A stretch of 64,000 bases of DNA from Methylobacterium sp. Leaf104. GTDB taxonomy: Bacteria; Pseudomonadota; Alphaproteobacteria; Rhizobiales; Beijerinckiaceae. Shown in pieces: positions 7,069-15,744 of the stretch. The position numbers and the translations under genes are program-made. The stretch covers positions 1,138 through 65,137 of the forward strand of contig NZ_LMMZ01000023.1 in the NCBI RefSeq assembly GCF_001422885.1. Reading direction: 5' to 3'. Position 1 is the stretch's first letter. Each line of letters opens with the position of its first letter. The notes under the pieces are model-generated. The model saw nothing but the letters and a program-made list of their open reading frames with translations. It made no database searches and was not told the origin of the DNA.

Positions 7069-9741
7069 CTACTTGGCCGGCACCGCTTCAGCGACGGGGG
7101 CCCGTGCCGTCGGCGGCAGGGCTGCATCGCCCTCGGGACGCTTCGGGTCGGGATGCTTCGGCGGCGGACCGAGGAAGGCCGGAACCACGAAGAACGCAGC
7201 CACCAGGGTGAAGAACAGCGACAGCGCGAGGAGCTTGCCCATGCTGGCGGTCCCTGGATGGCTGGAGAGCACCAGCGAGCCGAAGGCGGTGCCGGTGGTC
7301 AGCGCCGAGAAGAAGATCGCTCGGGTCAGGCTGGATGCCAGCATGTCCGTGACGCCGGCCCGCCAGGCGATGACGTAGTAGATGTGGAAGGCCACACCGA
7401 CGGCCAGCATCAGCGGCATCGCGATGATGTTGGCGAAGTTCAGCGGCATCCCGACGATGTGCAGGGCCATCAGGGTCCACAGGGTCGCCAGGACCAGCGG
7501 GCCGAGGGTCATCGCCACGTCCCACGGCTTGCGCAGGGCCACGGAGAGGATGATGAAGATCAGCACCAGGGCGGTGACCGCCGCCTGCAGGAAGGCGCCG
7601 AGGATGGTGTAGCTCGACGAGGTCGTGGCCACGGGCGCACCGGTCGCGTGGGGCGCGACGCTCTGCACCTCCTTCGCGAAGTTGCGCAGGACCCGGTTGT
7701 CGTTGGCATCCCCGCTCGGATGGACCTCGATCCGCGATCGTCCATCGGCGGCGACCCACTCCGCCTTGAGCTTCGGCGGCAGGTTGTCGAGCGTGACCTT
7801 CTCGGGGTTCAGGAGCCCCGAAAGACGCGTGAGCAGCGTCTTGAGGTCGGTGGTCAAGGCGACGCTGGCGGCCTCACGGGTGGCGACCGGCGCGACCGCG
7901 AGCTTTTCGAGATCGGTGGCGAGGTCGCCGGCCGCCTTCGCGCCGGGGGCGCTGGAGCTGGAGGCAATGCCCCGCAGGGCCGTTACGGCGTCCTTGATCG
8001 CCTTGACGTTGTCGGCATCGGTCGGCGGTGGCGGCTTGCGGCCCGGGTTCAGCACCGGACCCAGGAGCTGAGCGGTCTCCGCGATGGTCGCGAGCTTCTG
8101 ATCCTGATCGGGCGGCACGAAGGTGTTGATGTCAATCACCTTCGCCACCGAGTTCAGCTTCGTCAGCTTGTCGGCCAGGCCGGGCACCGCGTCGACCGAC
8201 GGCGCCATCACGTCGATGATGTTCGGGCTCGTCGCCGGGTCCTTGATCAGGTCGAGATAGGTCGAGATCGACTCCACCTTCGGGCTGCGCAGGTGCATCG
8301 GGTTGGAATCGAAGGGCAGTTTGAAGAGCAGCGGGATGCCCGCCAGCGTGATCACGCCCACGCCGATCAGAATCGGCTTGCGGTTGCGGATGATCCACGG
8401 ATCGACACCGGCCAGCCAAGTGGTCTCGACGGCCTCGCGCTCTCCCTTCGGCCTGAACACCGCGATGAGCGCGGGCAGCAGGGTGAGGGCGAACAGGTAG
8501 GCCACGATCATGCCGACGCCGGCAATCAGACCGAGTTCGGAAACGCCGCGGAATGCGGTCGGCAGGAACGCGAAGAATCCGGCGATCAGCGAGATGGCCG
8601 CCAGTGTCAGCGACCAGCCGACCCCACGCGCTGCCGCCCGCATGGCCGAGGGAAGATCGGGCTGCTCGAAGCGGTCGGCACGATAGCGGACCGCGAACTG
8701 GATGCCGAAATCGATACCGAGCCCGACGAAGAGCGCGGCGAACGCCACCGAGATCGGATTCAGCTCACCGACCATGAGAAGGCCGAGGCCGGCCGTGACG
8801 ATCAGTCCCGCGAAGGTGGTGATCAGGACCGCACCGATCAGCGGCGCGGAGCGGAGGGCGAGCCACAGGAACAGAACGATCGCGCCGACGGTGACGCTGT
8901 AGTTCAGCAGCGCATCCTCGGAGAGGGTGGCGAACTCGTCATCGGCCACGGCCACCGGGCCAGTCAGCCGCATGCGCGGAGCGCCGGCGAATTCAGGGCC
9001 ACCCAGGGTGTTGATCTTGAGATCGGAGGCGACCTTGCGCACGACCTCGGTGGCGTTCGCACCTGGCTGAAGGGCATTGTAGTCCAGCACCGGCTGGATC
9101 ATGACGAACTTGCGCAGGTCGGTGCTCTGCGTCTGTCCGTCCGACAGCAGCATCTGCCAGGACATCCGCGCGGGCTCGCCTGCCAGCACCTTGCGCACGG
9201 TCGCGTCGATCTGGGTCATCGGCCGCTCGAGATCTTCGAGCTTGGCGTCGCCGCTCTTGATGCCGCGGGCTCCCAGACCGAGGACGCGCATGATGCCGCG
9301 CAGCGAGGGATCGGCCGCCAGGGGACCGAGGAGGCCCTGCTGCTGAACGAGCTTCTCGGTGGTCTTGGTCAACTCCTCCTGCGACATCAGCAGGAAGCCG
9401 TTCTTCTCGTAGAAGGCACCGCCGTCCGGGCGATAGACGGACTCGATCATGTCCTTGTGGCTGGCCAGAGCCGCGGAGAATTCGGCGGCCGCTTCCTCCG
9501 CCTCCTCGGGCGTCTTGCCGTCGATCACCGCCACGAGGGTGCCGGTGCGCTGCGGAAACGCCTTCTCGTAATTGATCTCGTCCTGGCGCCAGGGCACATC
9601 CTTGTCGATCAACCGCTCGACGTCTGTATTGATCTTGAAGAGATGAGCCGCCACACCGGCACTTGCCACGGTGACGAGTGCGACGAGAGCTATGACCAAC
9701 CAGCGACGCTGGACGGAAAACGCGACGAGCCGTTCGATCAC
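7069..9741 (-). CDS. hpnN: Hopanoid-transporting RND/MMPL protein HpnN
   Basis: 890-residue RND-superfamily (MMPL-type) transporter. One helix near 13-34 precedes a large periplasmic loop; a helix block spans about 290-455, a second loop follows, and a final helix block covers about 705-870, the expected duplicated RND plan. HpnN moves hopanoids from the inner to the outer membrane, as reported in Rhodopseudomonas. The GTG start at 9741 has GGTAGGA six bases upstream. The neighbouring frame upstream ends in a TGA that overlaps this GTG. It converges on hpnK and diverges from hpnH. Confidence 0.92.
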   Translation of the reverse strand: MIERLVAFSVQRRWLVIALVALVTVASAGVAAHLFKINTDVERLIDKDVPWRQDEINYEKAFPQRTGTLVAVIDGKTPEEAEEAAAEFSAALASHKDMIESVYRPDGGAFYEKNGFLLMSQEELTKTTEKLVQQQGLLGPLAADPSLRGIMRVLGLGARGIKSGDAKLEDLERPMTQIDATVRKVLAGEPARMSWQMLLSDGQTQSTDLRKFVMIQPVLDYNALQPGANATEVVRKVASDLKINTLGGPEFAGAPRMRLTGPVAVADDEFATLSEDALLNYSVTVGAIVLFLWLALRSAPLIGAVLITTFAGLIVTAGLGLLMVGELNPISVAFAALFVGLGIDFGIQFAVRYRADRFEQPDLPSAMRAAARGVGWSLTLAAISLIAGFFAFLPTAFRGVSELGLIAGVGMIVAYLFALTLLPALIAVFRPKGEREAVETTWLAGVDPWIIRNRKPILIGVGVITLAGIPLLFKLPFDSNPMHLRSPKVESISTYLDLIKDPATSPNIIDVMAPSVDAVPGLADKLTKLNSVAKVIDINTFVPPDQDQKLATIAETAQLLGPVLNPGRKPPPPTDADNVKAIKDAVTALRGIASSSSAPGAKAAGDLATDLEKLAVAPVATREAASVALTTDLKTLLTRLSGLLNPEKVTLDNLPPKLKAEWVAADGRSRIEVHPSGDANDNRVLRNFAKEVQSVAPHATGAPVATTSSSYTILGAFLQAAVTALVLIFIILSVALRKPWDVAMTLGPLVLATLWTLMALHIVGMPLNFANIIAMPLMLAVGVAFHIYYVIAWRAGVTDMLASSLTRAIFFSALTTGTAFGSLVLSSHPGTASMGKLLALSLFFTLVAAFFVVPAFLGPPPKHPDPKRPEGDAALPPTARAPVAEAVPAK

Positions 9742-10367
9742 GAGTGTCCTACCTGCCTGAGCGATCCAGTTCCCGTCCGGCCGCGCGGATCATCGGCGTA
9801 GCGGACGGTGAGGGCCGCGGAACGGGAACCGATCTGTCGAGTGACGCCGGTTATCACCTGTTGGTGCAAATCCCGAATCCAATGCCCGAGCCTGGTCGCG
9901 AGGAACCTAGGCGCGAAGGGGTCGGAGATGATCGACCGAATCGCATCGCTCACACGAATTTGCTTTACCGACCCGCCCACCTAGCGGTCCGGAGGCCGTA
10001 ATGCAACGCAACCGCACCCACGCAACACCGGTTCACCCGACAGTGTGATTTCGCACCGCAACGACCGAAGAATCCAGGCTTTGCTCGCTGGCGACAGACT
10101 CGACGTACAGTCAAGCTGCGGCCCTGGCATGCAGTCACCGATTAGGAATAAGCGCTCTCGGCTGAGTTATATGCCGCTGGAGCGCTCCGGCCGTTCGACG
10201 GTCTGGAGTCCTGGTCTGTGGCCGGATTGTTTCAGCGCCGGAAGAACGTGCGCGAACGGCGCCCATTCGAGGTCTTTCGGATTGGTTCCAGTCTACCTCG
10301 CTGGAATTTGGCCTTTTTTCACGCTAAGCAGCCCGATACATCGGGGCCAACAACAAGGAGCCGCGTC
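9742..10367. other. 626-bp divergent region between hpnN and hpnH
   Basis: No confident gene. On the minus strand an 80-codon frame (GTG 9980 to TGA 9738) ends in a GTGA overlap with the hpnN start; its third-position G/C bias is weaker than in neighbouring genes, so it is only a possible coupled leader peptide. On the plus strand the hpnH frame stays open back to 10218, but the conserved protein begins at 10368. Promoters for both genes must lie here; I could not identify clear boxes. Confidence 0.5.
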
Positions 10368-11531
10368 TTGGGCATCCCTATCCGGTACGTCGCGAAGATC
10401 GGCGGCTACATCCTGAAGCAGCACCTCACCGGTCGCAAGCGCTACCCGCTGGTGATGATGATGGAACCGCTGTTCCGCTGCAATCTGGCTTGCGCCGGTT
10501 GCGGGAAGATCGATTACCCGGACGAGATCCTGAACAAACGGCTGCCGGTCGCGGACGCGCTGGAATCGGTGCGCGAGTGCGGTGCACCCGTCGTCGTGAT
10601 CGCCGGCGGCGAGCCCCTGCTGCACAAGGATCTGCCCCAGATCGTCGAAGGCATCATCGCGCAGAAGAAGTTCGCCATCGTCTGCACGAACGCGCTCCTG
10701 CTCGAGAAGAAGATCAAGGAGTACAAGCCGAGTCCGTATTTCACTTGGTCGATCCACCTGGATGGCGACAAGGAAATGCACGACCAGTCGGTGTGTCAGC
10801 GCGGCGTCTACGACAAGGCAGTGGCGGCGATCGCCAAGGCCAAGGAGATGGGCTTCCGCGTCACCATCAACTGCACCTTCTTCAACAACTCCTCCGCCGA
10901 CAAGATCGCCGACTTCTTCGACAGCGTGACGAAGATGGGCATCGACGGAATCACGGTCTCGCCGGGCTACGCCTATGAGCGGGCGCCCGACCAGAAGCAC
11001 TTCCTGAACCGCAAGGCGACGAAGGAGCTGTTCCGCGGTGTGTTCCGCCACGGCAAGGAGAAGGGCCGCGAAAAGTGGACCTTCCAGCAGTCGGGACTGT
11101 TCCTCGACTTCCTGGCCGGCAACCAGACCTACCATTGCACGCCCTGGGGCAATCCGACCCGGACGGTGTTCGGCTGGCAGAAGCCCTGCTACCTGCTCGG
11201 CGAGGGCTACGCGGCGACGTTCAAGGAGCTGATGGAGGAGACCGACTGGGACTCCTACGGCACCGGCAACTACGAGAAGTGCGCCGACTGCATGGTCCAT
11301 TCGGGCTACGAGGCTTCCTCCGTGGTCGATTCCGTGAAGAAGCCCTGGAAGCCCCTGGTGCATGCGCTCCGCGGCATTAAGACCGAGGGCGAGATGGCTC
11401 CGGAGGTCAGCCTGGAGAACCAGCGTCCGGCCGAGTTCGTGTTCTCGCGCAACGTCGCCCAGAAGCTGTCCGAGATCAAAGCGTCTGGCGTCGACACCAA
11501 GCGCGAAGCCCGCAACCGCAGCGCCGCCTGA
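10368..11531 (+). CDS. hpnH: Adenosylhopane synthase HpnH (radical SAM)
   Basis: 387 residues. The radical SAM motif CNLACAGC (Cys38, Cys42, Cys45) lies in LFRCNLACAGCGKIDYP, a family hallmark, and further Cys residues (CTPWGNP, CYLLGEG, EKCADCMV) mark the C-terminal part. The enzyme joins a 5'-deoxyadenosyl radical to diploptene, giving adenosylhopane, the entry to all C35 hopanoids. The start is TTG at 10368: AAGGAG (10355-10360) is seven bases upstream and known HpnH proteins begin just before this GIPIRY segment. The frame is open back to 10218, but that extension does not look like the family. It is monocistronic, ending before a strong terminator. Confidence 0.93.
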   Translation: MGIPIRYVAKIGGYILKQHLTGRKRYPLVMMMEPLFRCNLACAGCGKIDYPDEILNKRLPVADALESVRECGAPVVVIAGGEPLLHKDLPQIVEGIIAQKKFAIVCTNALLLEKKIKEYKPSPYFTWSIHLDGDKEMHDQSVCQRGVYDKAVAAIAKAKEMGFRVTINCTFFNNSSADKIADFFDSVTKMGIDGITVSPGYAYERAPDQKHFLNRKATKELFRGVFRHGKEKGREKWTFQQSGLFLDFLAGNQTYHCTPWGNPTRTVFGWQKPCYLLGEGYAATFKELMEETDWDSYGTGNYEKCADCMVHSGYEASSVVDSVKKPWKPLVHALRGIKTEGEMAPEVSLENQRPAEFVFSRNVAQKLSEIKASGVDTKREARNRSAA

Positions 11532-11559
11532 GTCGTCTCGGCGCAGCATCCGCAACACC

Positions 11560-11595
11560 AAAAACCCCGCCCTGCGCATGCAGGGCGGGGTTTTT
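11560..11595. terminator. Strong bidirectional terminator after hpnH
   Basis: A perfect 16-bp stem with a GCAT loop starts with A5 and ends with T5, so it reads as an intrinsic terminator on both strands. It separates hpnH from the convergent PilZ gene. Confidence 0.9.
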
Positions 11596-11643
11596 CCTTG
11601 TCGCGCAGGATAGCGTCGCCTCAAGGAGTGACGAGGCGCGGCT

Positions 11644-12102
11644 TCAGAACGAAGAGATGCCACGCTTCCGCGAGCGCACGCCGATGCCACCGCCCTCCAC
11701 CTCGCCAGGCGTCGCGGGGTTGGCCGGTGGATCGATCGCGGGCGCGGTCGGTGCGGACGTGGCAGAGGGTGGCGGGACCTTGCCGACCCGTTCGATGCGA
11801 ACCCCGACGAAGTCGCCGCGCCGCCACGCGATCCGGACGAGGCAAAGGAAATCGCGCCCGATGATCCTCAGCATGAAGACGGGCGGAAGTTCCTGACTGG
11901 CACCGACACAGATCCGCGCGCCGGATTTCGAGACGTCCTTCACGCTGCAGGGAATCTCGGTGCCGTCCCGGAATCGGATCGTCGCAATCCAGTTGGTCGG
12001 ATTACGCTCTTCCCGCCGCTGGACCGCGGTCGGTGTCTCGGATTGCTCCAGGTTAGTCGTCACGGGTTCTGTCTCCGCGCCCCACGTGCGTTGAAAAAGC
12101 AT
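11644..12102 (-). CDS. PilZ-domain protein
   Basis: 152 residues with a single PilZ domain at about 28-108. The two c-di-GMP-binding signatures are present: RREER (29-33, RxxxR) and DVSKSG (57-62, matching (D/N)xSxxG). The tail after 110 is Pro/Ala-rich and ends in a short basic stretch. PilZ proteins respond to cyclic di-GMP to tune motility, adhesion or polysaccharide output; the partner here cannot be told. The gene is alone, facing the hpnH terminator. Confidence 0.85.
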   Translation of the reverse strand: MLFQRTWGAETEPVTTNLEQSETPTAVQRREERNPTNWIATIRFRDGTEIPCSVKDVSKSGARICVGASQELPPVFMLRIIGRDFLCLVRIAWRRGDFVGVRIERVGKVPPPSATSAPTAPAIDPPANPATPGEVEGGGIGVRSRKRGISSF

Positions 12103-12460
12103 AGCAACCTAATCCTTTACAGACGGATATCGGCAGCCTCTCGCATCGGCTTACAAGTGATTGACAAGCCGGCCAATGGTCACGGAAGCGCGAATGCCTC
12201 GATGAGGCCCCCGTTTGATCTGCCGGCTCGAGGAAGCGTAAAAGCCGCGACCCTGCCCCAGCTTCGAGGCGCGAGAAACGACTTTCCGGCGAAGCTTCCG
12301 CTTGGAATGGCCCCGAACGCCTTGCCTTGCCGACGCGAATCCTGATATGGCAACCGCCTTTCCGCGATGCATCGACACATCGCCGAGGCCGCCGTCAGGT
12401 GCCTCGTTCCCGAGACCCTATGGACAGGCGGCGGGTTCGTTCCCGACCGACGTGAGACCG
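12103..12460. other. 358-bp region before the L36 gene
   Basis: No gene supported. Two leftward frames cross 12151-12380, but they lack a ribosome binding site and family resemblance. The stretch must hold the promoters of the PilZ gene (leftward) and L36 (rightward). A TTGACA hexamer at 12161-12166 has no good partner at the expected spacing. Confidence 0.4.
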
Positions 12461-12586
12461 ATGAAGATTCGCAACTCCCTCAAGTCCCTGCGTGGCCGTC
12501 ACCGCGACAACCAGCTCGTGCGTCGCAAGGGCCGTGTCTACGTCATCAACAAGACCCAGAAGCGCTTCAAGGCGCGTCAGGGCTGA
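12461..12586 (+). CDS. ykgO: Ribosomal protein L36, zinc-free YkgO type
   Basis: 41 residues, [20 protein letters not shown] followed by [21 protein letters not shown], the length and sequence of large-subunit protein bL36. No Cys is present, so this is the C-minus (YkgO-like) form lacking the zinc ribbon CxxC...CxxxH. In many bacteria this form replaces the zinc-binding form under zinc shortage; in alphaproteobacteria it is often the only copy. It stands alone rather than in the large ribosomal operon. Confidence 0.93.
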   Translation: MKIRNSLKSLRGRHRDNQLVRRKGRVYVINKTQKRFKARQG

Positions 12587-12664
12587 AGCGCACGGGGCGC
12601 TTCGCCGCGAGACGCGGCAAGCGCGCACGTTGACGTCGCGATCCGAGGCGAGGAAGCTCCGCCC

Positions 12665-13270
12665 ATGTCGCGCCCTTCATCCGATCGATCCTGCCTGAAA
12701 GCCGCGCTCGTCGCGGCTTTCTGCGTCGTTCTCGCTCCCTCCGCCAATGCGCGGCCGGCAGGCGATCCGCAGCCGCCGAAGAAGGTGCAGCCGCTCAGCC
12801 TCGACGATCTCTACGCGCGCCTCAAGGCGGCCGGGGACGATGCCGAGGCGAAGGGCGTCGCGCGGCTGATCGAGCAGCGGCTCGGGCGGTCCGGCAGCGC
12901 GACGGCCGACCTCCTGACCGAGCGCGCCCGCCAGGCCATGTCCAGTCAGGACCTGCCCCTGGCGGTCGAGCTGATGGACCGGGCCACGACCCTGGAGCCC
13001 GGCTGGTCCGAGGGCTGGAACCGGCGCGCGACGGTCTTCTGGATGCTGTCGGACCCCACCGCGGCGATCGCCGACCTGCAGCGCACCCTCGTGCTGGAGC
13101 CGCGCCATTTCGAGGCCTGGGCGGCTCTGGGGCGGATCTACCAGACCCTCGAGGACAAGCGCCGCGCCCTGGAGGCGTTCCGCCGGGCGGCCGCGCTGTA
13201 CCCACGGATGGACCGGCTGCAACAGGCCATCGACCGCCTGGCGCCGGACGTCGACGGCCGCGACCTGTAG
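12665..13270 (+). CDS. Secreted tetratricopeptide-repeat protein
   Basis: 201 residues with a signal peptide (cleavage near residue 29, after SANA) and about three TPR units between residues 80 and 185; the LEPGWSEGWNRRA and LEPRHFEAWAALG stretches show the TPR helix pattern. It is presumably a periplasmic scaffold; no catalytic residues are seen. Six bases separate it from the following hydrolase gene, so the two probably form an operon. Confidence 0.85.
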   Translation: MSRPSSDRSCLKAALVAAFCVVLAPSANARPAGDPQPPKKVQPLSLDDLYARLKAAGDDAEAKGVARLIEQRLGRSGSATADLLTERARQAMSSQDLPLAVELMDRATTLEPGWSEGWNRRATVFWMLSDPTAAIADLQRTLVLEPRHFEAWAALGRIYQTLEDKRRALEAFRRAAALYPRMDRLQQAIDRLAPDVDGRDL

Positions 13271-13276
13271 ACGATC

Positions 13277-14257
13277 ATGCTCCTCCTCAAGCTGATCGCC
13301 GGCCTCCTGGCCGGTGGGCTCGTCCTCGCGCTCGTCGCCGCGGGCATCACCCTGCTGATCGCGGCGCGGATCGACGCGCGCTATCCGCCGGCAGGCCCCT
13401 TCGCGTCGGTGACCGGCGGGCGCATCGCCACGATCCAGGCCGGCCCGAACCCGTCCGCGCGCGGCACTGTCGTCCTGCTGCACGGCGCCTCGGCCAATGC
13501 CGCCGACCCGATGGCGGATCTCGGCCGTCGCCTCGCGGCGGAGGGGTTTCGCGTCGTCGCCCTCGACCGGCCGGGCTTCGGCTGGAGCGACCGCCTGGCG
13601 GGCGGCGCCATGGCGACGCCGAAGGCCCAGGCCGCGGCGATCGCCGAGGCGCTGAAGGCGCTCGGGGTCGGACCCGCCCTCGTCGTCGGCCATTCCTGGG
13701 CCGGGGCGCTGGCGACCGCGCTCGCCCTCGATCATCCCGACCGGGTCGCGGGCCTCGTCCTCCTCGCGCCGGTGGCGATGCCGCTGCCCGCGCTCGGCCC
13801 GCTCCCCTGGTATTATCGGCTCGCCCTGGTGCCGCCGGTGACCTGGCTCCTCAGCCGCACGGTGGCGACGCCGATCGGGCTCACCTACCTCGCGCCCGCG
13901 GGCCGCTCGGTGTTCCGGCCCCAGGACGCGCCGGCCGGCTACCTGGAGGCGAGCCGGGCCGCCCTGGTCCTGCGTCCGGCGACGATGCTCGCCAACGTGC
14001 AGGATCTCATGGCGCTGCCGGAGGCCCTGCAGCGCCAGAGCGTCGATTACGGGCGCATCGCCGCCCCGACGGTCATCGTCACCGGCGACCGCGATGCGAT
14101 CGTGCCGGCCGAGCGGCACGCCAGGCCCCTGGCGGGCCTGATCCCGGGCGCCCGGCTCGTGGTCCTGCCCGGGATCGGCCACATGGTCCACACCGTCGCG
14201 ACCGAGGCCGTGGTCGAGGAGGTCGCGCGCCTCGCCGAATCGCTTCCCAGGCCCTGA
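13277..14257 (+). CDS. Membrane-anchored alpha/beta hydrolase
   Basis: 326 residues. An N-terminal hydrophobic segment (about 8-30) would anchor it in the inner membrane facing the periplasm. The alpha/beta-hydrolase core has LLHGASAN (oxyanion region, 67-74), nucleophile Ser140 in GHSWAG, acid Asp273 in GDRDAIVP and His302 in GIGHMVH. The substrate is unknown; the cap region (about 165-230) resembles esterase or epoxide-hydrolase-type proteins. It is coupled to the TPR gene. Confidence 0.85.
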   Translation: MLLLKLIAGLLAGGLVLALVAAGITLLIAARIDARYPPAGPFASVTGGRIATIQAGPNPSARGTVVLLHGASANAADPMADLGRRLAAEGFRVVALDRPGFGWSDRLAGGAMATPKAQAAAIAEALKALGVGPALVVGHSWAGALATALALDHPDRVAGLVLLAPVAMPLPALGPLPWYYRLALVPPVTWLLSRTVATPIGLTYLAPAGRSVFRPQDAPAGYLEASRAALVLRPATMLANVQDLMALPEALQRQSVDYGRIAAPTVIVTGDRDAIVPAERHARPLAGLIPGARLVVLPGIGHMVHTVATEAVVEEVARLAESLPRP

Positions 14258-14286
14258 GGCGGTTCGGGCCGTGGGCCCGGACCGCC
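14258..14286. terminator. Hairpin between convergent hydrolase and pyk
   Basis: GGCGGTTCGGGCC (14258-14270) pairs with GGCCCGGACCGCC (14274-14286) with one G-T wobble, directly after the hydrolase stop and before the pyk stop. It has no T run, so termination efficiency is uncertain. Confidence 0.5.
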
Positions 14287-14295
14287 CCGGCGGGA

Positions 14296-15744
14296 TCACG
14301 CCTTGGCGGCGTGCTCGCGGGTGACGAAGGCGATGCGCACGAGGTTCGTCGCGCCGGGCGTCCCGAACGGCACGCCCGCCACCACGATGATGCGCCCGCC
14401 GATCTCGGCGAAGTTTTCGCGAACGGCGAACTTCGCCGCCCGGAACGCCATGTCGTCGACGTCGCTGGCATCCTTGGTGACGATCGGGTGGGTGCCCCAG
14501 CACAGGGCGAGGCGCCGGGCCGTCTCGCGCTTCGGCGTCAGCGCGATGATCGTGGCGTTGGGCCGGGATCGGGCGAGGCGCAGGGCGGTCGAGCCGGAAT
14601 GCGTCCAGGCCATGATGGCCGTGAGGTTCAGGGCGTCGACCATCTGGTGGGCGGCGGCCGCGATGGCGTCGGAGGCGGTGGCGTCGGGCTCGGAGCGCTG
14701 GGCCGTCAGGATCGTCCAGTACAGAGCGTCGCGCTCGACCTGCTCGGCGATCCGGCTCATCATCGAGATCGCCTCGATCGGGAAGCTGCCGGAGGCGCTC
14801 TCGGCCGAGAGCATCACCGCATCGGCGCCCTCGTAGACCGCGGTGGCGACGTCGGAGACCTCGGCGCGGGTCGGCACCGGAGCGGTGATCATCGATTCGA
14901 GCATCTGGGTCGCGACCACCACCGGCTTGCCCATGCGGCGCGAGGCGCGGGTGATGCGCTTCTGCACGCCGGGCACCTGCTCCAGGGGCATCTCGACGCC
15001 GAGATCGCCGCGGGCCACCATCAGGCCGTCGGAGATCTCGATGATCTCCTCCAGGCGGGTCAGGGCCTGCGGCTTCTCGATCTTGGCCATGATGAGGGCC
15101 CGGCCCGCCGCGACCTTCTTGACCTCGGCCACGTCCTCGGGACGCTGCACGAAGGAGACGGCGATCCAGTCGGCGCCCGCCGCGAGGCCGGCCTCGAGGT
15201 CGCCGCGGTCCTTCTCGGTCATGGCGGCGACGGGGATCACGGTGTCGGGCAGGGAGACGCCCTTGCGATTCGAAATTCGGCCGCCGACCTCGACGCGGGT
15301 CACCGCGCGGCCCTCGGACACCTCGGTCACGGTCAGCCGCAGCTTGCCGTCGTCGATGATGACGACGTGGCCGGGCTCCAGGGCCGAGAGGATCTCGGGA
15401 TGGGGCAGGTAGACGCGCGAGACGTCGCCGGGGGTCGGGTCGCTGTCGAGCACGAAGGTGGCGCCGTTCTGCAGGATCGCGGCGCCCTCGGCGAAGGCGG
15501 CCACGCGCAGCTTCGGACCCTGGAGGTCGACGAGGATCGCGATCGGATGCTTCAGCTCGCGCTCGATCGTGCGGATGACCTCGATCTTCTCGGGCAGCTT
15601 CTCGCGGGGCAGGTGGCTCATGTTGAGCCGGAAGACGTCCGCGCCGGCGCGAAACAGCTTCTCGATCATCTCCGGCGTGTCGGAGGCCGGCCCCAGGGTC
15701 GCGATGATCTTCGTGCGGCGTGAACGTTTCAAGGCAGTCTCCAT
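14296..15744 (-). CDS. pyk: Pyruvate kinase
   Basis: 482 residues, normal for the family. It makes pyruvate and ATP from phosphoenolpyruvate and ADP. Signatures: TKIIATLGPAS (11-21), VDLQGPKLR (72-80), catalytic-lysine motif MAKIEKP (Lys221, 219-225), ARGDLGVE (244-251), then the C-terminal regulatory domain with TASDAI-type and TPKRET segments. The frame is open upstream to 16095, but homology starts at METALKRSRRTKI, so ATG 15744 is used. It is transcribed alone. Confidence 0.95.
   Translation of the reverse strand: METALKRSRRTKIIATLGPASDTPEMIEKLFRAGADVFRLNMSHLPREKLPEKIEVIRTIERELKHPIAILVDLQGPKLRVAAFAEGAAILQNGATFVLDSDPTPGDVSRVYLPHPEILSALEPGHVVIIDDGKLRLTVTEVSEGRAVTRVEVGGRISNRKGVSLPDTVIPVAAMTEKDRGDLEAGLAAGADWIAVSFVQRPEDVAEVKKVAAGRALIMAKIEKPQALTRLEEIIEISDGLMVARGDLGVEMPLEQVPGVQKRITRASRRMGKPVVVATQMLESMITAPVPTRAEVSDVATAVYEGADAVMLSAESASGSFPIEAISMMSRIAEQVERDALYWTILTAQRSEPDATASDAIAAAAHQMVDALNLTAIMAWTHSGSTALRLARSRPNATIIALTPKRETARRLALCWGTHPIVTKDASDVDDMAFRAAKFAVRENFAEIGGRIIVVAGVPFGTPGATNLVRIAFVTREHAAKA

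Noticed and set aside
7009..9801. 930-codon open frame opposite hpnN
   Set aside because: Product is Arg/Gln/His-rich with no family; it is the complementary frame of the strongly GC3-biased hpnN gene.
9830..9865. GGAAC...GGTT as an EcfG promoter between hpnN and hpnH
   Set aside because: The spacing is 20 bp, outside the 16-17 bp pattern.
9744..10001. 85-codon rightward frame upstream of hpnH
   Set aside because: No start signal or family, overlapping the divergent promoter region.
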